Assembly (NCBI GenBank): GCA_024408335.1
Contig: JAKSVB010000001.1
Location: forward strand, 1 to 64,000
DNA from: Bacilli bacterium
GTDB lineage: Bacteria > Bacillota_I > Bacilli_A > RFN20 > CAG-826
Direction: 5' to 3'
Length of the DNA: 64,000 nucleotides
Shown: piece by piece, positions 26,077 through 33,721 of the stretch
Numbering within the stretch: the first letter of the stretch is position 1
How the letters are laid out: each line of letters begins with the position of its first letter
Notes under the pieces: model-generated
Database searches by the model: none
What the model saw: only the letters and a program-made list of their open reading frames with translations
What the model was told of the DNA's origin: nothing
Translations under genes and position numbers: made by a program

Positions 26077-27792
26077 TTAGAAGTTTTCTGGATGGTAACT
26101 TTTGAGGACTTTCTCAAGAGGTTTGACGGTCTTAGCAAGAACTCCGTCTTCGAATGGGACCTCTAAGCCGACTTTCTTAACAAGCTCGCAGAATGGATAT
26201 TTGCCACCAAGCTTGCAAAGCCTGATGTATTTGTTCCATGCGTTAGCGTGGGATCTGCGGTCCTTATTGAAGAATTGGAACGCGCATACCTGTGCGAGTG
26301 TGTAATCGATGTAATAGAAAGGCACTTCAAAGATATGTGATTGAGTGAGCCAGCGGTGACCTGAGAGAAGGTATTCGCAGTTCTTTTCCGCTTTGACTTT
26401 CCATGGGGTGTATTTGCATTCGATTTCATGCCATGCAGCATCTCTTTCAGCTGGAGTTGCCTCTGGGTGAGCGTATACCCAGTGTTGGAATTCGTCGACT
26501 GAAACGCCGTATGGGAGGAAGCAGATTGAGTCTGCAAGGTGGACATAACGGTATTTGTCTGGTTCATCGAAGAATAAGTCCATATATGGTTCTGCGAAGA
26601 ATTCCATGGACATTGAATGGATTTCACATGATTCAGCGGTTGGTGAACGATATGCTGGGACTTTGATCTCTCCGCCAAGGAAGCCTTGGAAAGCGTGACC
26701 AAATTCATGAGTGAGAACATCAACGTCTCCAGAGGTTCCGTTGAAGTTTGAGAAGATGATTGGTGTGCGCTTGATTGGGAAGTAGGTCATATAACCACCG
26801 CTTTGCTTGCCTGGTTTGGCATCGAGGAAGAGAAGATGGTGGTCAACCATGTAACGGAAATACTTTGATGTGTCTTCTGACATTGTGTCATACATCTTTG
26901 TTGCGGCGTTAACCTTGTCTTCGGTTGTTCCTCTAGGAGTTGGGTTTCCATTAGGGAACATGAGGTTAAGGTCATAAATCTCAGGGTTTCTGATTCCTAA
27001 GCGAGAGATTTGCTTTTTGACGATCTTGGCAGCAAGAGGAGTGACGACATCTTTGATTTGCTCATGGTATTTCTCAACCATTTCTGGATTATAGTCGAAG
27101 CGGTTCATCATGATGTAGCCAAGTTCAGTGTATGATTCAAAGCCCATCTCTTTTGCCATTTTGGTACGGACTTTGACTAACTTGTCATAAATGTCTTCGA
27201 GCTCTTCGACGTGAGTACCTAATACATCGTAGTAGACCTTTGCGGCTTCTTTTCTTGTATTGCGGTCAACGTCTTGGAGGAACTTGCCCATTTGAGGGAG
27301 GTTATATTTGTTTCCTCTAAACTCAAAGGTGATCGCAGCGATTGCAGCACCATACTTCATAGTAAGAGCGGCTTCTTCTTGTTTCATAGCGACAACCGAT
27401 TCATCGCTCTTCTTGACTGAGTAACGGTACATTTTGGTTAAGAATGTTCCGAGTTTGCTTTCGAGGTATTCAAGATATGGAGACTCTAAATAAGCCTTCA
27501 TGAACTTTTGTGATTCGATTTCGAGAAGCGGGGTTTCATTATTGACCTTTTCCATTGCCTTCTCGTATTTCTTGTTCTGGGTCTCTAAAGAGAAGAGAAC
27601 GCTGATATGGGTGATATGGTCCTCAACTGTATCTGAAAGATGGGAGAACTTTCTCCAAATACGGTATGCTTCTTCTTTGCTTGTCGCTTCTTTGAAGAGC
27701 TTTGTGAATCCCTTCATGCGTTCGCAGACATTTTTGAAGTTTGGGATCTGGAATGACCATTCTTCAAATTTTTCATCTGTCATCTTTTTCAT
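26077..27792 (-). CDS. pepF: Oligoendopeptidase F (M3 family)
   Basis: Cytoplasmic zinc endopeptidase that cuts short peptides, 571 residues. The zinc motif is HEFGH at residues 362-366 (VLTHEFGHAFQGFLGG), with the third ligand glutamate in ESCEIHSMSMEFF about 25 residues later. The fold is fully represented. AAGGAGGACAAACA gives a very strong ribosome site. The ATG overlaps the stop of the preceding RQC-domain gene by 4 bases. It processes peptides brought in by Opp and complements the M32 carboxypeptidase. Confidence 0.95.
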   Translation of the reverse strand: MKKMTDEKFEEWSFQIPNFKNVCERMKGFTKLFKEATSKEEAYRIWRKFSHLSDTVEDHITHISVLFSLETQNKKYEKAMEKVNNETPLLEIESQKFMKAYLESPYLEYLESKLGTFLTKMYRYSVKKSDESVVAMKQEEAALTMKYGAAIAAITFEFRGNKYNLPQMGKFLQDVDRNTRKEAAKVYYDVLGTHVEELEDIYDKLVKVRTKMAKEMGFESYTELGYIMMNRFDYNPEMVEKYHEQIKDVVTPLAAKIVKKQISRLGIRNPEIYDLNLMFPNGNPTPRGTTEDKVNAATKMYDTMSEDTSKYFRYMVDHHLLFLDAKPGKQSGGYMTYFPIKRTPIIFSNFNGTSGDVDVLTHEFGHAFQGFLGGEIKVPAYRSPTAESCEIHSMSMEFFAEPYMDLFFDEPDKYRYVHLADSICFLPYGVSVDEFQHWVYAHPEATPAERDAAWHEIECKYTPWKVKAEKNCEYLLSGHRWLTQSHIFEVPFYYIDYTLAQVCAFQFFNKDRRSHANAWNKYIRLCKLGGKYPFCELVKKVGLEVPFEDGVLAKTVKPLEKVLKSYHPENF

Positions 27793-28163
27793 TGTTTGTC
27801 CTCCTTAATAAGTCTAATGTTCGTGTTGATTCTTAGATCAATGTCTTTTTTCTCTAATGGCTCTAATCTTAATTCATCAGCCATCTTCGTTAAACGAAGA
27901 AATGATGTTTTGGTTTCAAAATCGTAATCTTCTTCAAGATATCCCTTGGAGATGAGTGTGTTGATTCTTCCCTTAAGCCTTCTTGAAGAAAGGGAAGGGA
28001 ACGCTTTAAACGCAGCGCTATAAATGAATTTGTTCGTATCCATATCCACTACTCCCCTAAGGATTTTTGAAAGCCCGTCAGCAGTAGCCTCGATCCCTTC
28101 AAGTTTGAGAGTGAATACGCCATTAAGTACGTGTAAATAAGCCAAAGACAATTTTTTCATCAT
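27789..28163 (-). CDS. Stand-alone RQC-domain (winged helix) protein
   Basis: A 124-residue protein that resembles the RQC winged-helix domain normally found inside RecQ helicases: GLSKILRGVVDMDTNKFIYS, then PSLSSRRLKGRINTLISKGY and a final LRLT strand. No helicase domain is attached. RQC domains bind DNA or RNA duplex ends, so a regulator or accessory role is possible. It is the first gene of a two-gene unit with pepF (overlap ATGA). No clear ribosome site precedes ATG 28163 and the start could be one codon later. Moderate certainty for the domain, low for function. Confidence 0.65.
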   Translation of the reverse strand: MMKKLSLAYLHVLNGVFTLKLEGIEATADGLSKILRGVVDMDTNKFIYSAAFKAFPSLSSRRLKGRINTLISKGYLEEDYDFETKTSFLRLTKMADELRLEPLEKKDIDLRINTNIRLIKEDKQ

Positions 28164-28205
28164 TGTTAGTATAACAACTTTTTTGAAAAGTCTTTATCGC
28201 TTTGC

Positions 28206-28233
28206 TTGTTCTTATTCAAAAAACTATTACAAT
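28206..28233 (+). promoter_or_regulatory. Promoter of nfu, close to its start codon
   Basis: TTGTTC, 16 bases, TACAAT. The -10 ends 11 bases before the ATG and no ribosome site is present, so the transcript would have a leader of only about five bases. Confidence 0.55.
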
Positions 28234-28244
28234 ATTCGTGATTT

Positions 28245-28547
28245 ATGGAACAAATTGAAAAACAAATCGAAATAGTCTTAGAAAAAATCCGCCCATTCCT
28301 CCAAAGAGAAGGCGGTGATGTTGAATACGTTGGCTTCCTTAATGGAACGGTCTACGTCAACATGGTCGGCGCTTGCCAAGGATGCGTGAACGCTGACGCT
28401 GACATCTCACAAGGAATTGAGACAATCCTTGTTGAAGAAGTGCCTGGTGTCATCAAATGCGAAGGCATGATGAACGCCCCGCTCGATATTATTGACAAGT
28501 ACCTCAAACGTAAAGAAGCCCTTTACGAAGAAATGGACGCCGAATAA
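28245..28547 (+). CDS. nfu: NifU-like iron-sulfur cluster scaffold (Nfu domain)
   Basis: A 100-residue stand-alone Nfu domain that carries or transfers Fe-S clusters. The family core GGDVEYVGF and the cluster-binding pair in CQGCVNADADISQGIE are present (CxxC, plus the typical following helix). The C-terminal V-G-V-I-K region matches. Length is normal for Bacillus YutI-like proteins. Likely clients in this window are MiaB, Nth and the ferredoxin. The mRNA appears nearly leaderless: no ribosome site, promoter ends 11 bases upstream. A terminator follows directly. Confidence 0.92.
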   Translation: MEQIEKQIEIVLEKIRPFLQREGGDVEYVGFLNGTVYVNMVGACQGCVNADADISQGIETILVEEVPGVIKCEGMMNAPLDIIDKYLKRKEALYEEMDAE

Positions 28548-28550
28548 AGC

Positions 28551-28578
28551 AAAAACTCCTGCAAAACAGGAGTTTTTT
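28551..28578. terminator. Bidirectional terminator between nfu and cysQ
   Basis: ACTCCTG pairs with CAGGAGT over CAAAA-type loop, with A-run left and T-run right; serves nfu on the plus strand and can serve cysQ on the minus strand. Confidence 0.85.
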
Positions 28579-28603
28579 AATCGAATTTCCTTACAAAAAC
28601 CGC

Positions 28604-29389
28604 TTATTTTTCAAAAATGATGTTTTCTTTTGAGTTTGCAGCGATATATCCTTCGCGGTTATAAACGTCTTCTCTGTTATATCTGAATCTGTCGCCTTTA
28701 GGATCTAGGAACACTCCACCGGCCTCAGTGATAATTAAGTCTCCTGCTGCGGTATCCCATTCTTTTGTACCACTACTATATCTAACCGCAAGCTCAGCTT
28801 TTCCTTCTGCAATTTCACAGAACTTCAAAGACGCTCCAAGAGGGATGACCTCTTCCCAAAGGTCTTTATGCCTTTCCGTGAATGATTTCTCTTTCTCACT
28901 ATAAAAGGAAAGCGAAACTAGAAGCCTAAGGTTGTTGCGGGCTCTATTTGAGACATGAAGTCTTCTGACCTTACCATCTTCTTCACAGAACGATCCTTGG
29001 CCTAAAACTGCGTAATAGAGTTTATGTTGAACCGGTATGTTTATGACTGCTGCCACTACTTCGCCTTTGTACGCTAAAGCGATGTTTGTGGAAAAACCTC
29101 CGGCTTTTTGAACGAATTGATGGGTTCCATCAACTGGGTCGACAATAAAGACATGGTCTTTTGAAAGCCTTTCTTTTGTATCAACGCTTTCTTCGGTTAA
29201 AAAGCCATAGTCAGGGAATGCTTTGCTCAAACGTTCTTTGATTATCTTATCGGCTGTCAAATCCGCAATGGTTACAGGACTATCATCATCTTTGGTCTCA
29301 ACATCAAAAGATGTCTCATATATCTCAAGAATAACTTTTTCAGCCTCTAAGGCTGCGATTTTCATTTCTTCTAATTCTTTTTCCCACAT
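28604..29389 (-). CDS. cysQ: 3'(2'),5'-bisphosphate nucleotidase / inositol-phosphatase family (CysQ)
   Basis: Metal-dependent phosphatase of the inositol monophosphatase family, 261 residues; CysQ members hydrolyse pAp to AMP. Motif 1 is DPVDGTHQFV with its two metal-binding aspartates; GFLTEES supplies the metal-binding glutamate; motif 2 is GTKEWDTAAGDLI. The order and spacing fit CysQ better than plain inositol monophosphatases. pAp is a by-product of acyl-carrier-protein loading and inhibits RNases, which may be why a small genome keeps it. A perfect TATAAT lies 7 bases before the ATG and there is no ribosome site, so the mRNA is probably leaderless. Confidence 0.85.
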   Translation of the reverse strand: MWEKELEEMKIAALEAEKVILEIYETSFDVETKDDDSPVTIADLTADKIIKERLSKAFPDYGFLTEESVDTKERLSKDHVFIVDPVDGTHQFVQKAGGFSTNIALAYKGEVVAAVINIPVQHKLYYAVLGQGSFCEEDGKVRRLHVSNRARNNLRLLVSLSFYSEKEKSFTERHKDLWEEVIPLGASLKFCEIAEGKAELAVRYSSGTKEWDTAAGDLIITEAGGVFLDPKGDRFRYNREDVYNREGYIAANSKENIIFEK

Positions 29390-29396
29390 GCCATTA

Positions 29397-29402
29397 ATTA
29401 TA
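29397..29402 (-). promoter_or_regulatory. -10 box directly before cysQ
   Basis: TATAAT on the minus strand, 7 bases from the cysQ start codon. The position where a -35 should be overlaps the terminator of the upstream small gene and matches poorly. Confidence 0.45.
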
Positions 29403-29404
29403 CG

Positions 29405-29430
29405 AAAAAAGCCTCCTTGGAGGGAGGCTT
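29405..29430 (-). terminator. Terminator of the small membrane protein gene
   Basis: On the minus strand AAGCCTCC pairs with GGAGGCTT across CTCCAA-type loop, followed by TTTTC. Confidence 0.85.
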
Positions 29431-29444
29431 AGTTTGTGAACAAA

Positions 29445-29681
29445 TTAGTCGTTGAACCAAAGTGGCTTACCAAAAGCAACAATCCAGATGATATCGAGGA
29501 GCCACATGAGTGCAGCACCAGGGATGATGGTGAGGATTGCGATAACGATCATGACGACGTTATCCGATTTGATTGCCTTGCAGAGCTTCCAAATTGACCA
29601 AATGATGTCAAGTACAGGTAAAGCAAGGGCGATCTTAACAAGCTTTGGTAACTTGTTCATTGCTTTAATGAAATCCTTCAT
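29445..29681 (-). CDS. Small two-helix membrane protein
   Basis: A 78-residue protein with two hydrophobic helices (about residues 14-32 and 38-66) and a conserved-looking ending GKPLWFND. Function not recognised; the shape recalls short membrane proteins of mollicutes and lactic acid bacteria. ATG 29681 was chosen because GGAGGTTATTCTA stands directly before it; the open frame continues 54 codons further upstream without any signal. It has its own terminator. Confidence 0.65.
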   Translation of the reverse strand: MKDFIKAMNKLPKLVKIALALPVLDIIWSIWKLCKAIKSDNVVMIVIAILTIIPGAALMWLLDIIWIVAFGKPLWFND

Positions 29682-29847
29682 TAGAATAACCTCCATGTTA
29701 ATTGTATCAAATAGTTCAAATTCGGTAGAGAAGAAAAAACAAAAAAGGAAGTTACGAGCCTGGATTTGAAAAGTTTTCGCCGATCGATTTAGTGAATCTT
29801 TTATTTTAGTTTTCGCAACAGGCCTACAGATATTTAGTCTCATGACC

Positions 29848-29876
29848 TTGCTAATTGATTATAAATATGAAATAAT
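29848..29876 (+). promoter_or_regulatory. Promoter of the serine protease unit
   Basis: TTGCTA, 17 bases, AATAAT, ending about 25 bases before ATG 29902, which has AGGAGGGCGTAT as ribosome site. Confidence 0.5.
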
Positions 29877-29901
29877 CCAATTATTAATTAGGAGGGCGTA
29901 T

Positions 29902-32025
29902 ATGAAGGGTGTTGGATTATTTCTCATCACACTCGTTCTAGGATCACTTTGTCCAAGTGTTTCAAAACGGGAAGTTTTTAAATCTCGCCAAACAAACTAC
30001 GAGGAACAATCTTGTTTTGCCGGTTTCTACTTCCAAGACAAAAATTACGAAGGCGGGGATCCGTTCTCTCTCCCATTGGGAATGACTAGTCTCGTTAGAT
30101 ACTCAATCGGAGCGAGTGGTATTACTACAATCGGGGGCGAAGGCGGACTTTCTTTGAGCGATTTATACTCACCTGATTACCTCGATTATGAACCAAATGA
30201 ATTCGAGTGGGATTCATATACCGTCAACAATGGTCAAATTGACAGCCAAGAAAAAGGTCCAAAAGACCCGTTCTTCGCCTCGACTTGCAAGATCCGCGCC
30301 TACTACCACAACATATCTCTCTTCGGGACGCTCGTCACCGCCATGTACGATTTCACAGGATTCCTCGTCGGGGACGACACGCTGCTCACATGCGCCCATG
30401 GCCTTTGGCTTGATGCGACGAGCGGCATCCTGGACGATGGAATCAACAACAAATACTTCCCGGGAAGAATCGAAGTGTATGGCGCTATAGGACTCGGGGA
30501 CCAATGGGGAAAGGATTACCCGTATTACGCGAAAGCCACTGACATCTACCTCAGGTCGCAATACCTGACCGGCAGATCGTTCGGCGACGATTGGGCGGTT
30601 CTAAGGCTCGATAGGCCGATAGGAAAAGATCTTGGACATAGGGTACTAACCCCTTTCTCAGATCCTGCGCCAAGATACAAGATGATCGGATATCCTACGT
30701 TCAACCAATCGCATGAATGCACTCAGGTGGATGGGCTCCTAAGAAACTTCATGGATGGAACGGTCAGATATTCGGCACAATCGCTGGACGGAATGAGCGG
30801 ATCACCAATATATAACAGCAATATTCAAAATAATGTGTATTCCATATCGACGCACCGTTTCGACGAGCATAGGGTGACATACGCCATGCATCTAGGATAC
30901 GATTCGTCAACTGGTGCAGGCATAGGGGTGTGGCTCAGTCCGGAGATCAGGGAGCTTGTCGATGAACTGAACAAGAAATACAGGCCATCGTCCGTCCAAT
31001 TAAACTTTGACAACCTATTGGGCACCACGAACGAAGGCGAGTATTCGCTTCGATTTTCTGAGGAATACAGGGCCAAAGTCATCCCAACAAACGCCTCGGC
31101 CGCTGGCAGGGAGGTGGCTTTCCGCTCGGGCGCATCCGTCCTATCGGTCGAATTCGACTTCCCTGTGTCAGGGGTTTCCTTCGAGTTCCAGGCAAACCCA
31201 GCTTCCGCCTCTTCCAAATTCGATGTGAGGGCACGCGATTTCTACGGGAACCAAGAGTCCATAGCAATAGGAGATTGGCGAACCGGGAGCTCGCAATGGA
31301 AAACAATTTCAGTTGCCTTTCCTTCGATCATGAAACGTGTGAGCTTTACATTTGCAAACCTGCCATATCCTTTCGAAGCTAGCGAGTGGGCCAGGATCCG
31401 GAATATCTCATTCGAGGCCTCATGGGAAACGATACCGCCATCGGTAGACGCTCCTCAGTTTGACGAGCACGAGATGGACCCGTTCTCGTGGGTCAGGAAC
31501 CCGGACGAGAATTGCGCGACGTACGCGGTGCAGAGGCACATGGACTTCCGCGGCCTATGCCAAACAAACCACAATTACAACGGCCACGGCCAACACAGCG
31601 GGATTGTCCCCGGCCTCATAAGCGGGACGTATCTCCCAAGGGAGAAGCCATTCGCTCTGAAACTCAATTCTCTGAAAGCCGATTTCAGAACGTTGGGCAT
31701 AGGCTTCAGGGCCGCCAGCAAATACGCACCTTGCTCCGCAGGGTGGTTCAAAATAGCGATAATGACCGACCTCAGCGGGTACTACCATTTCCTCAGGGAG
31801 AACTCCGACGGGGTATGGTCCCACTATTTCAAAGGGTACGACATCTATCGAGTCGACAGTTTAGGGAACGCCATCACAGACCCGGGGAATGCGGTCATCG
31901 TCTCTCTCGGACCTAACGAAGAGACCAACGCTAATCCGCTGGGCAATTACTTACCAGTCGGATCCGAGGTTTTCGATACGTTGAGCTTGTTCGGCTATTT
32001 CGCAGTCGAGAAAGGAGCGTTATGA
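29902..32025 (+). CDS. Secreted trypsin-like serine protease with C-terminal papain-like domain candidate
   Basis: A 707-residue exported protein: signal peptide about residues 1-20, no lipobox. A V8/trypsin-like domain (about 125-350) shows His in LLTCAHGLW, Asp in DDWAVLRLDRPIG and Ser in SLDGMSGSPIYN, in catalytic order. A beta-rich middle (about 365-510) looks like a galactose-binding-type domain. The C-terminal part (about 520-700) has ENCATYAVQ, PGLISG, YYHFLRENSDGVWSHY and ITDPGN, a pattern I know from Firmicutes proteins with a putative Cys-His peptidase-like fold. ATG 29902 has AGGAGGG in front. From about 30290 on, base composition is much richer in G+C than the first 380 bases and the neighbours, with AGG and CGG codons. 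The stop overlaps the next gene by 4 bases. Confidence 0.82.
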   Translation: MKGVGLFLITLVLGSLCPSVSKREVFKSRQTNYEEQSCFAGFYFQDKNYEGGDPFSLPLGMTSLVRYSIGASGITTIGGEGGLSLSDLYSPDYLDYEPNEFEWDSYTVNNGQIDSQEKGPKDPFFASTCKIRAYYHNISLFGTLVTAMYDFTGFLVGDDTLLTCAHGLWLDATSGILDDGINNKYFPGRIEVYGAIGLGDQWGKDYPYYAKATDIYLRSQYLTGRSFGDDWAVLRLDRPIGKDLGHRVLTPFSDPAPRYKMIGYPTFNQSHECTQVDGLLRNFMDGTVRYSAQSLDGMSGSPIYNSNIQNNVYSISTHRFDEHRVTYAMHLGYDSSTGAGIGVWLSPEIRELVDELNKKYRPSSVQLNFDNLLGTTNEGEYSLRFSEEYRAKVIPTNASAAGREVAFRSGASVLSVEFDFPVSGVSFEFQANPASASSKFDVRARDFYGNQESIAIGDWRTGSSQWKTISVAFPSIMKRVSFTFANLPYPFEASEWARIRNISFEASWETIPPSVDAPQFDEHEMDPFSWVRNPDENCATYAVQRHMDFRGLCQTNHNYNGHGQHSGIVPGLISGTYLPREKPFALKLNSLKADFRTLGIGFRAASKYAPCSAGWFKIAIMTDLSGYYHFLRENSDGVWSHYFKGYDIYRVDSLGNAITDPGNAVIVSLGPNEETNANPLGNYLPVGSEVFDTLSLFGYFAVEKGAL

Positions 32026-33017
32026 GCATGAAAATAAAAAGAGCTATATTTTGCATTTGGACCGTCTCCCTCCTTTCGGCTTCCCTTGCGTCATGTTCCT
32101 TCGGCCCAAAAGCAAATGACGATTACGTGATCGGGAAAGACTACTCCGGTATGCCAATCGACGATTTCCTCGACAAGATCGTGTCGAAGCACTCGTACTC
32201 CAAGAGGATGGCCATTTGGACCAATTGGCAGGCACAGTACCCAGAGATCGAATACGATCCCGAAGGCGACAGCCAGTTCTCTAGGAAATACTCCGGGGCG
32301 GGGTTCATGCCGTTCAATTTCAAGGACAAGACGGTGTTCGCCATGCTCGACGAGGACAAAGGAGTCGTCCGTGAGACGATCGAAGAGGACAGGATCGTCT
32401 TGACGAGGGGTAGATGCGAGGAACTGGGCCTTATCGGCGACTTGAGGAATGACATAAACCTTGATTTCCTTATGAGACCTGTGGAGCTCAGTTATCACAG
32501 ATCATCTTTAAACTTCCCTCTCGATTTCGGTTTCCTCAGGCAACTTGGCGCGATGGATTCCGTCGTTGCATGGCCGTTCTACGACCATAAGTCGTTCGAT
32601 GACCTGATCGATGCCGAATACCGCCGCAACTACTGGCATCAGGACATGTTCTACTACGTGCCTGCCTATACGATCTACGAGGACGACATGAGCGGCGTCT
32701 ATGGCGTGCTCACGTTCGACAGCGACGGGTACGCAAGGTCGTTCCTCAAAGAAGATGATTGGTGCGATTTGATTGGCTTATTCGAGTTTTATGTTAAGTT
32801 ATATAGGAACCTCATCGATACCAGCAGATGTGCATTCTGTTTCACGCCTGAGCAGTTCAAGCCCGGATGGTGGCAGCTGGCGTTCAACCGCGAATTCTAC
32901 CCGGAGCAGAAAAAATCGTTCGAAATAGAAGAAAAGTACAGCACCACTAAATATACGTTCGACGAAAAAGAGCATCAGTTCACCAAAGAGGTCATATTAA
33001 AAGAGCAAAGCGAGTGA
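30290..33017 (+). other. G+C-rich island with foreign codon use
   Basis: By eye the sequence here is clearly richer in G+C than everything around it and uses codons such as AGG, CGG and TCG that are rare in the neighbouring genes. The border lies inside the protease gene at about 30290 and not at its start, so the 5' portion (signal peptide and pro-region) has host-like composition. Horizontal transfer with later fusion or amelioration of the 5' part is the simplest reading. Confidence 0.6.
32022..33017 (+). CDS. Lipoprotein partner of the serine protease
   Basis: A 331-residue lipoprotein of unknown function. The signal peptide ends in SASLASC (lipidated cysteine near residue 26). The mature part is rich in Tyr, Phe, Trp and Asp, mixed alpha/beta, with a clear C-terminal beta region; I recognise no catalytic motif. 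It overlaps the protease stop by 4 bases (ATGA), with AAAGGAG in front; a second ATG two codons on is possible. Shared G+C-rich composition shows that both genes arrived together. It may be an inhibitor, a chaperone or a receptor for the protease; this is inference from coupling. Confidence 0.75.
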   Translation: MSMKIKRAIFCIWTVSLLSASLASCSFGPKANDDYVIGKDYSGMPIDDFLDKIVSKHSYSKRMAIWTNWQAQYPEIEYDPEGDSQFSRKYSGAGFMPFNFKDKTVFAMLDEDKGVVRETIEEDRIVLTRGRCEELGLIGDLRNDINLDFLMRPVELSYHRSSLNFPLDFGFLRQLGAMDSVVAWPFYDHKSFDDLIDAEYRRNYWHQDMFYYVPAYTIYEDDMSGVYGVLTFDSDGYARSFLKEDDWCDLIGLFEFYVKLYRNLIDTSRCAFCFTPEQFKPGWWQLAFNREFYPEQKKSFEIEEKYSTTKYTFDEKEHQFTKEVILKEQSE

Positions 33018-33164
33018 TTGGATCTAAACAAGAAGCACCAATCTGTCATCGGCACTCGAATTAATATTAAAGACGGGCAGACACCTACTTGCCTTTATCA
33101 TCCTTGCCAATTTGTTTATCTTGATCAATGTTCAATCATACAATTTGTCACCCATAACGAAAAA

Positions 33165-33202
33165 CCTCTTACCACCATTAGGAGATAAGAGGTCTTTTAA
33201 TT
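33165..33202. terminator. Bidirectional terminator between the lipoprotein gene and rpoE
   Basis: CCTCTTA pairs with TAAGAGG across 14 bases, then TCTTTTAATTTTTT on the plus strand; an A-rich stretch on the other side serves the minus strand. Confidence 0.7.
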
Positions 33203-33257
33203 TTTTCAATTGAAACAAGCGTTCAATTCCAATTGCTGCTTAGTTTCTAAAATCAGA

Positions 33258-33704
33258 TTAGTTGTTGATGCCAAGAGATTCGAGTGATTCACCAGTGGAC
33301 TTCTCTTCTTCTTCGTCTTGGAAGGAGCCGTTTTCGCCTTCTTCATCAAGTTTCTTGTCCATTGATTCTTCGAGCTCGTCTTCTTCCTCTTCGCCGTCTT
33401 CTCTAGCAGCTGCTTGGTATTCAGCGTTAGCTTCTTCGATAGCGCTATAAACTTCGCTGATGCTGATGTGGACTTTTTCGTAGGTGTGGCGTTCACGAAG
33501 ATCCCAGTTGTTGTCGGTAAGAGCAACGAAGCGGCCATCAAGAGTGAGGTCGGTGTAGAAAGCGCCAATGTGAGCTTTCTTTTCTTCTTCTGTCATTTCG
33601 AGTGCGGCAGCAACTCTAGCGTAAAGGTCAGCAAATGTTAATGCTGAACAAGCGGTGGTTATCTCGTCATAGGCGCAATCGCGCATTGATTTTGTTGTTT
33701 TCAT
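33258..33704 (-). CDS. rpoE: RNA polymerase delta subunit
   Basis: Delta subunit found only in Bacilli and relatives; it helps RNA polymerase recycle and respond to the starting nucleotide. The N-terminal HARE-HTH domain (about residues 1-85) contains LTFADLYARVAAAL and FYTDLTLDGRFVALTDNNWDLR. The C-terminal tail (about 100-148) is very acidic and disordered, as expected. 148 residues is normal. AAGGAGAATCACAAAC precedes the ATG and it is the last gene of the ychF-ispF-argS-rpoE unit. Confidence 0.9.
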   Translation of the reverse strand: MKTTKSMRDCAYDEITTACSALTFADLYARVAAALEMTEEEKKAHIGAFYTDLTLDGRFVALTDNNWDLRERHTYEKVHISISEVYSAIEEANAEYQAAAREDGEEEEDELEESMDKKLDEEGENGSFQDEEEEKSTGESLESLGINN

Positions 33705-33721
33705 GTTTGTGATTCTCCTTG

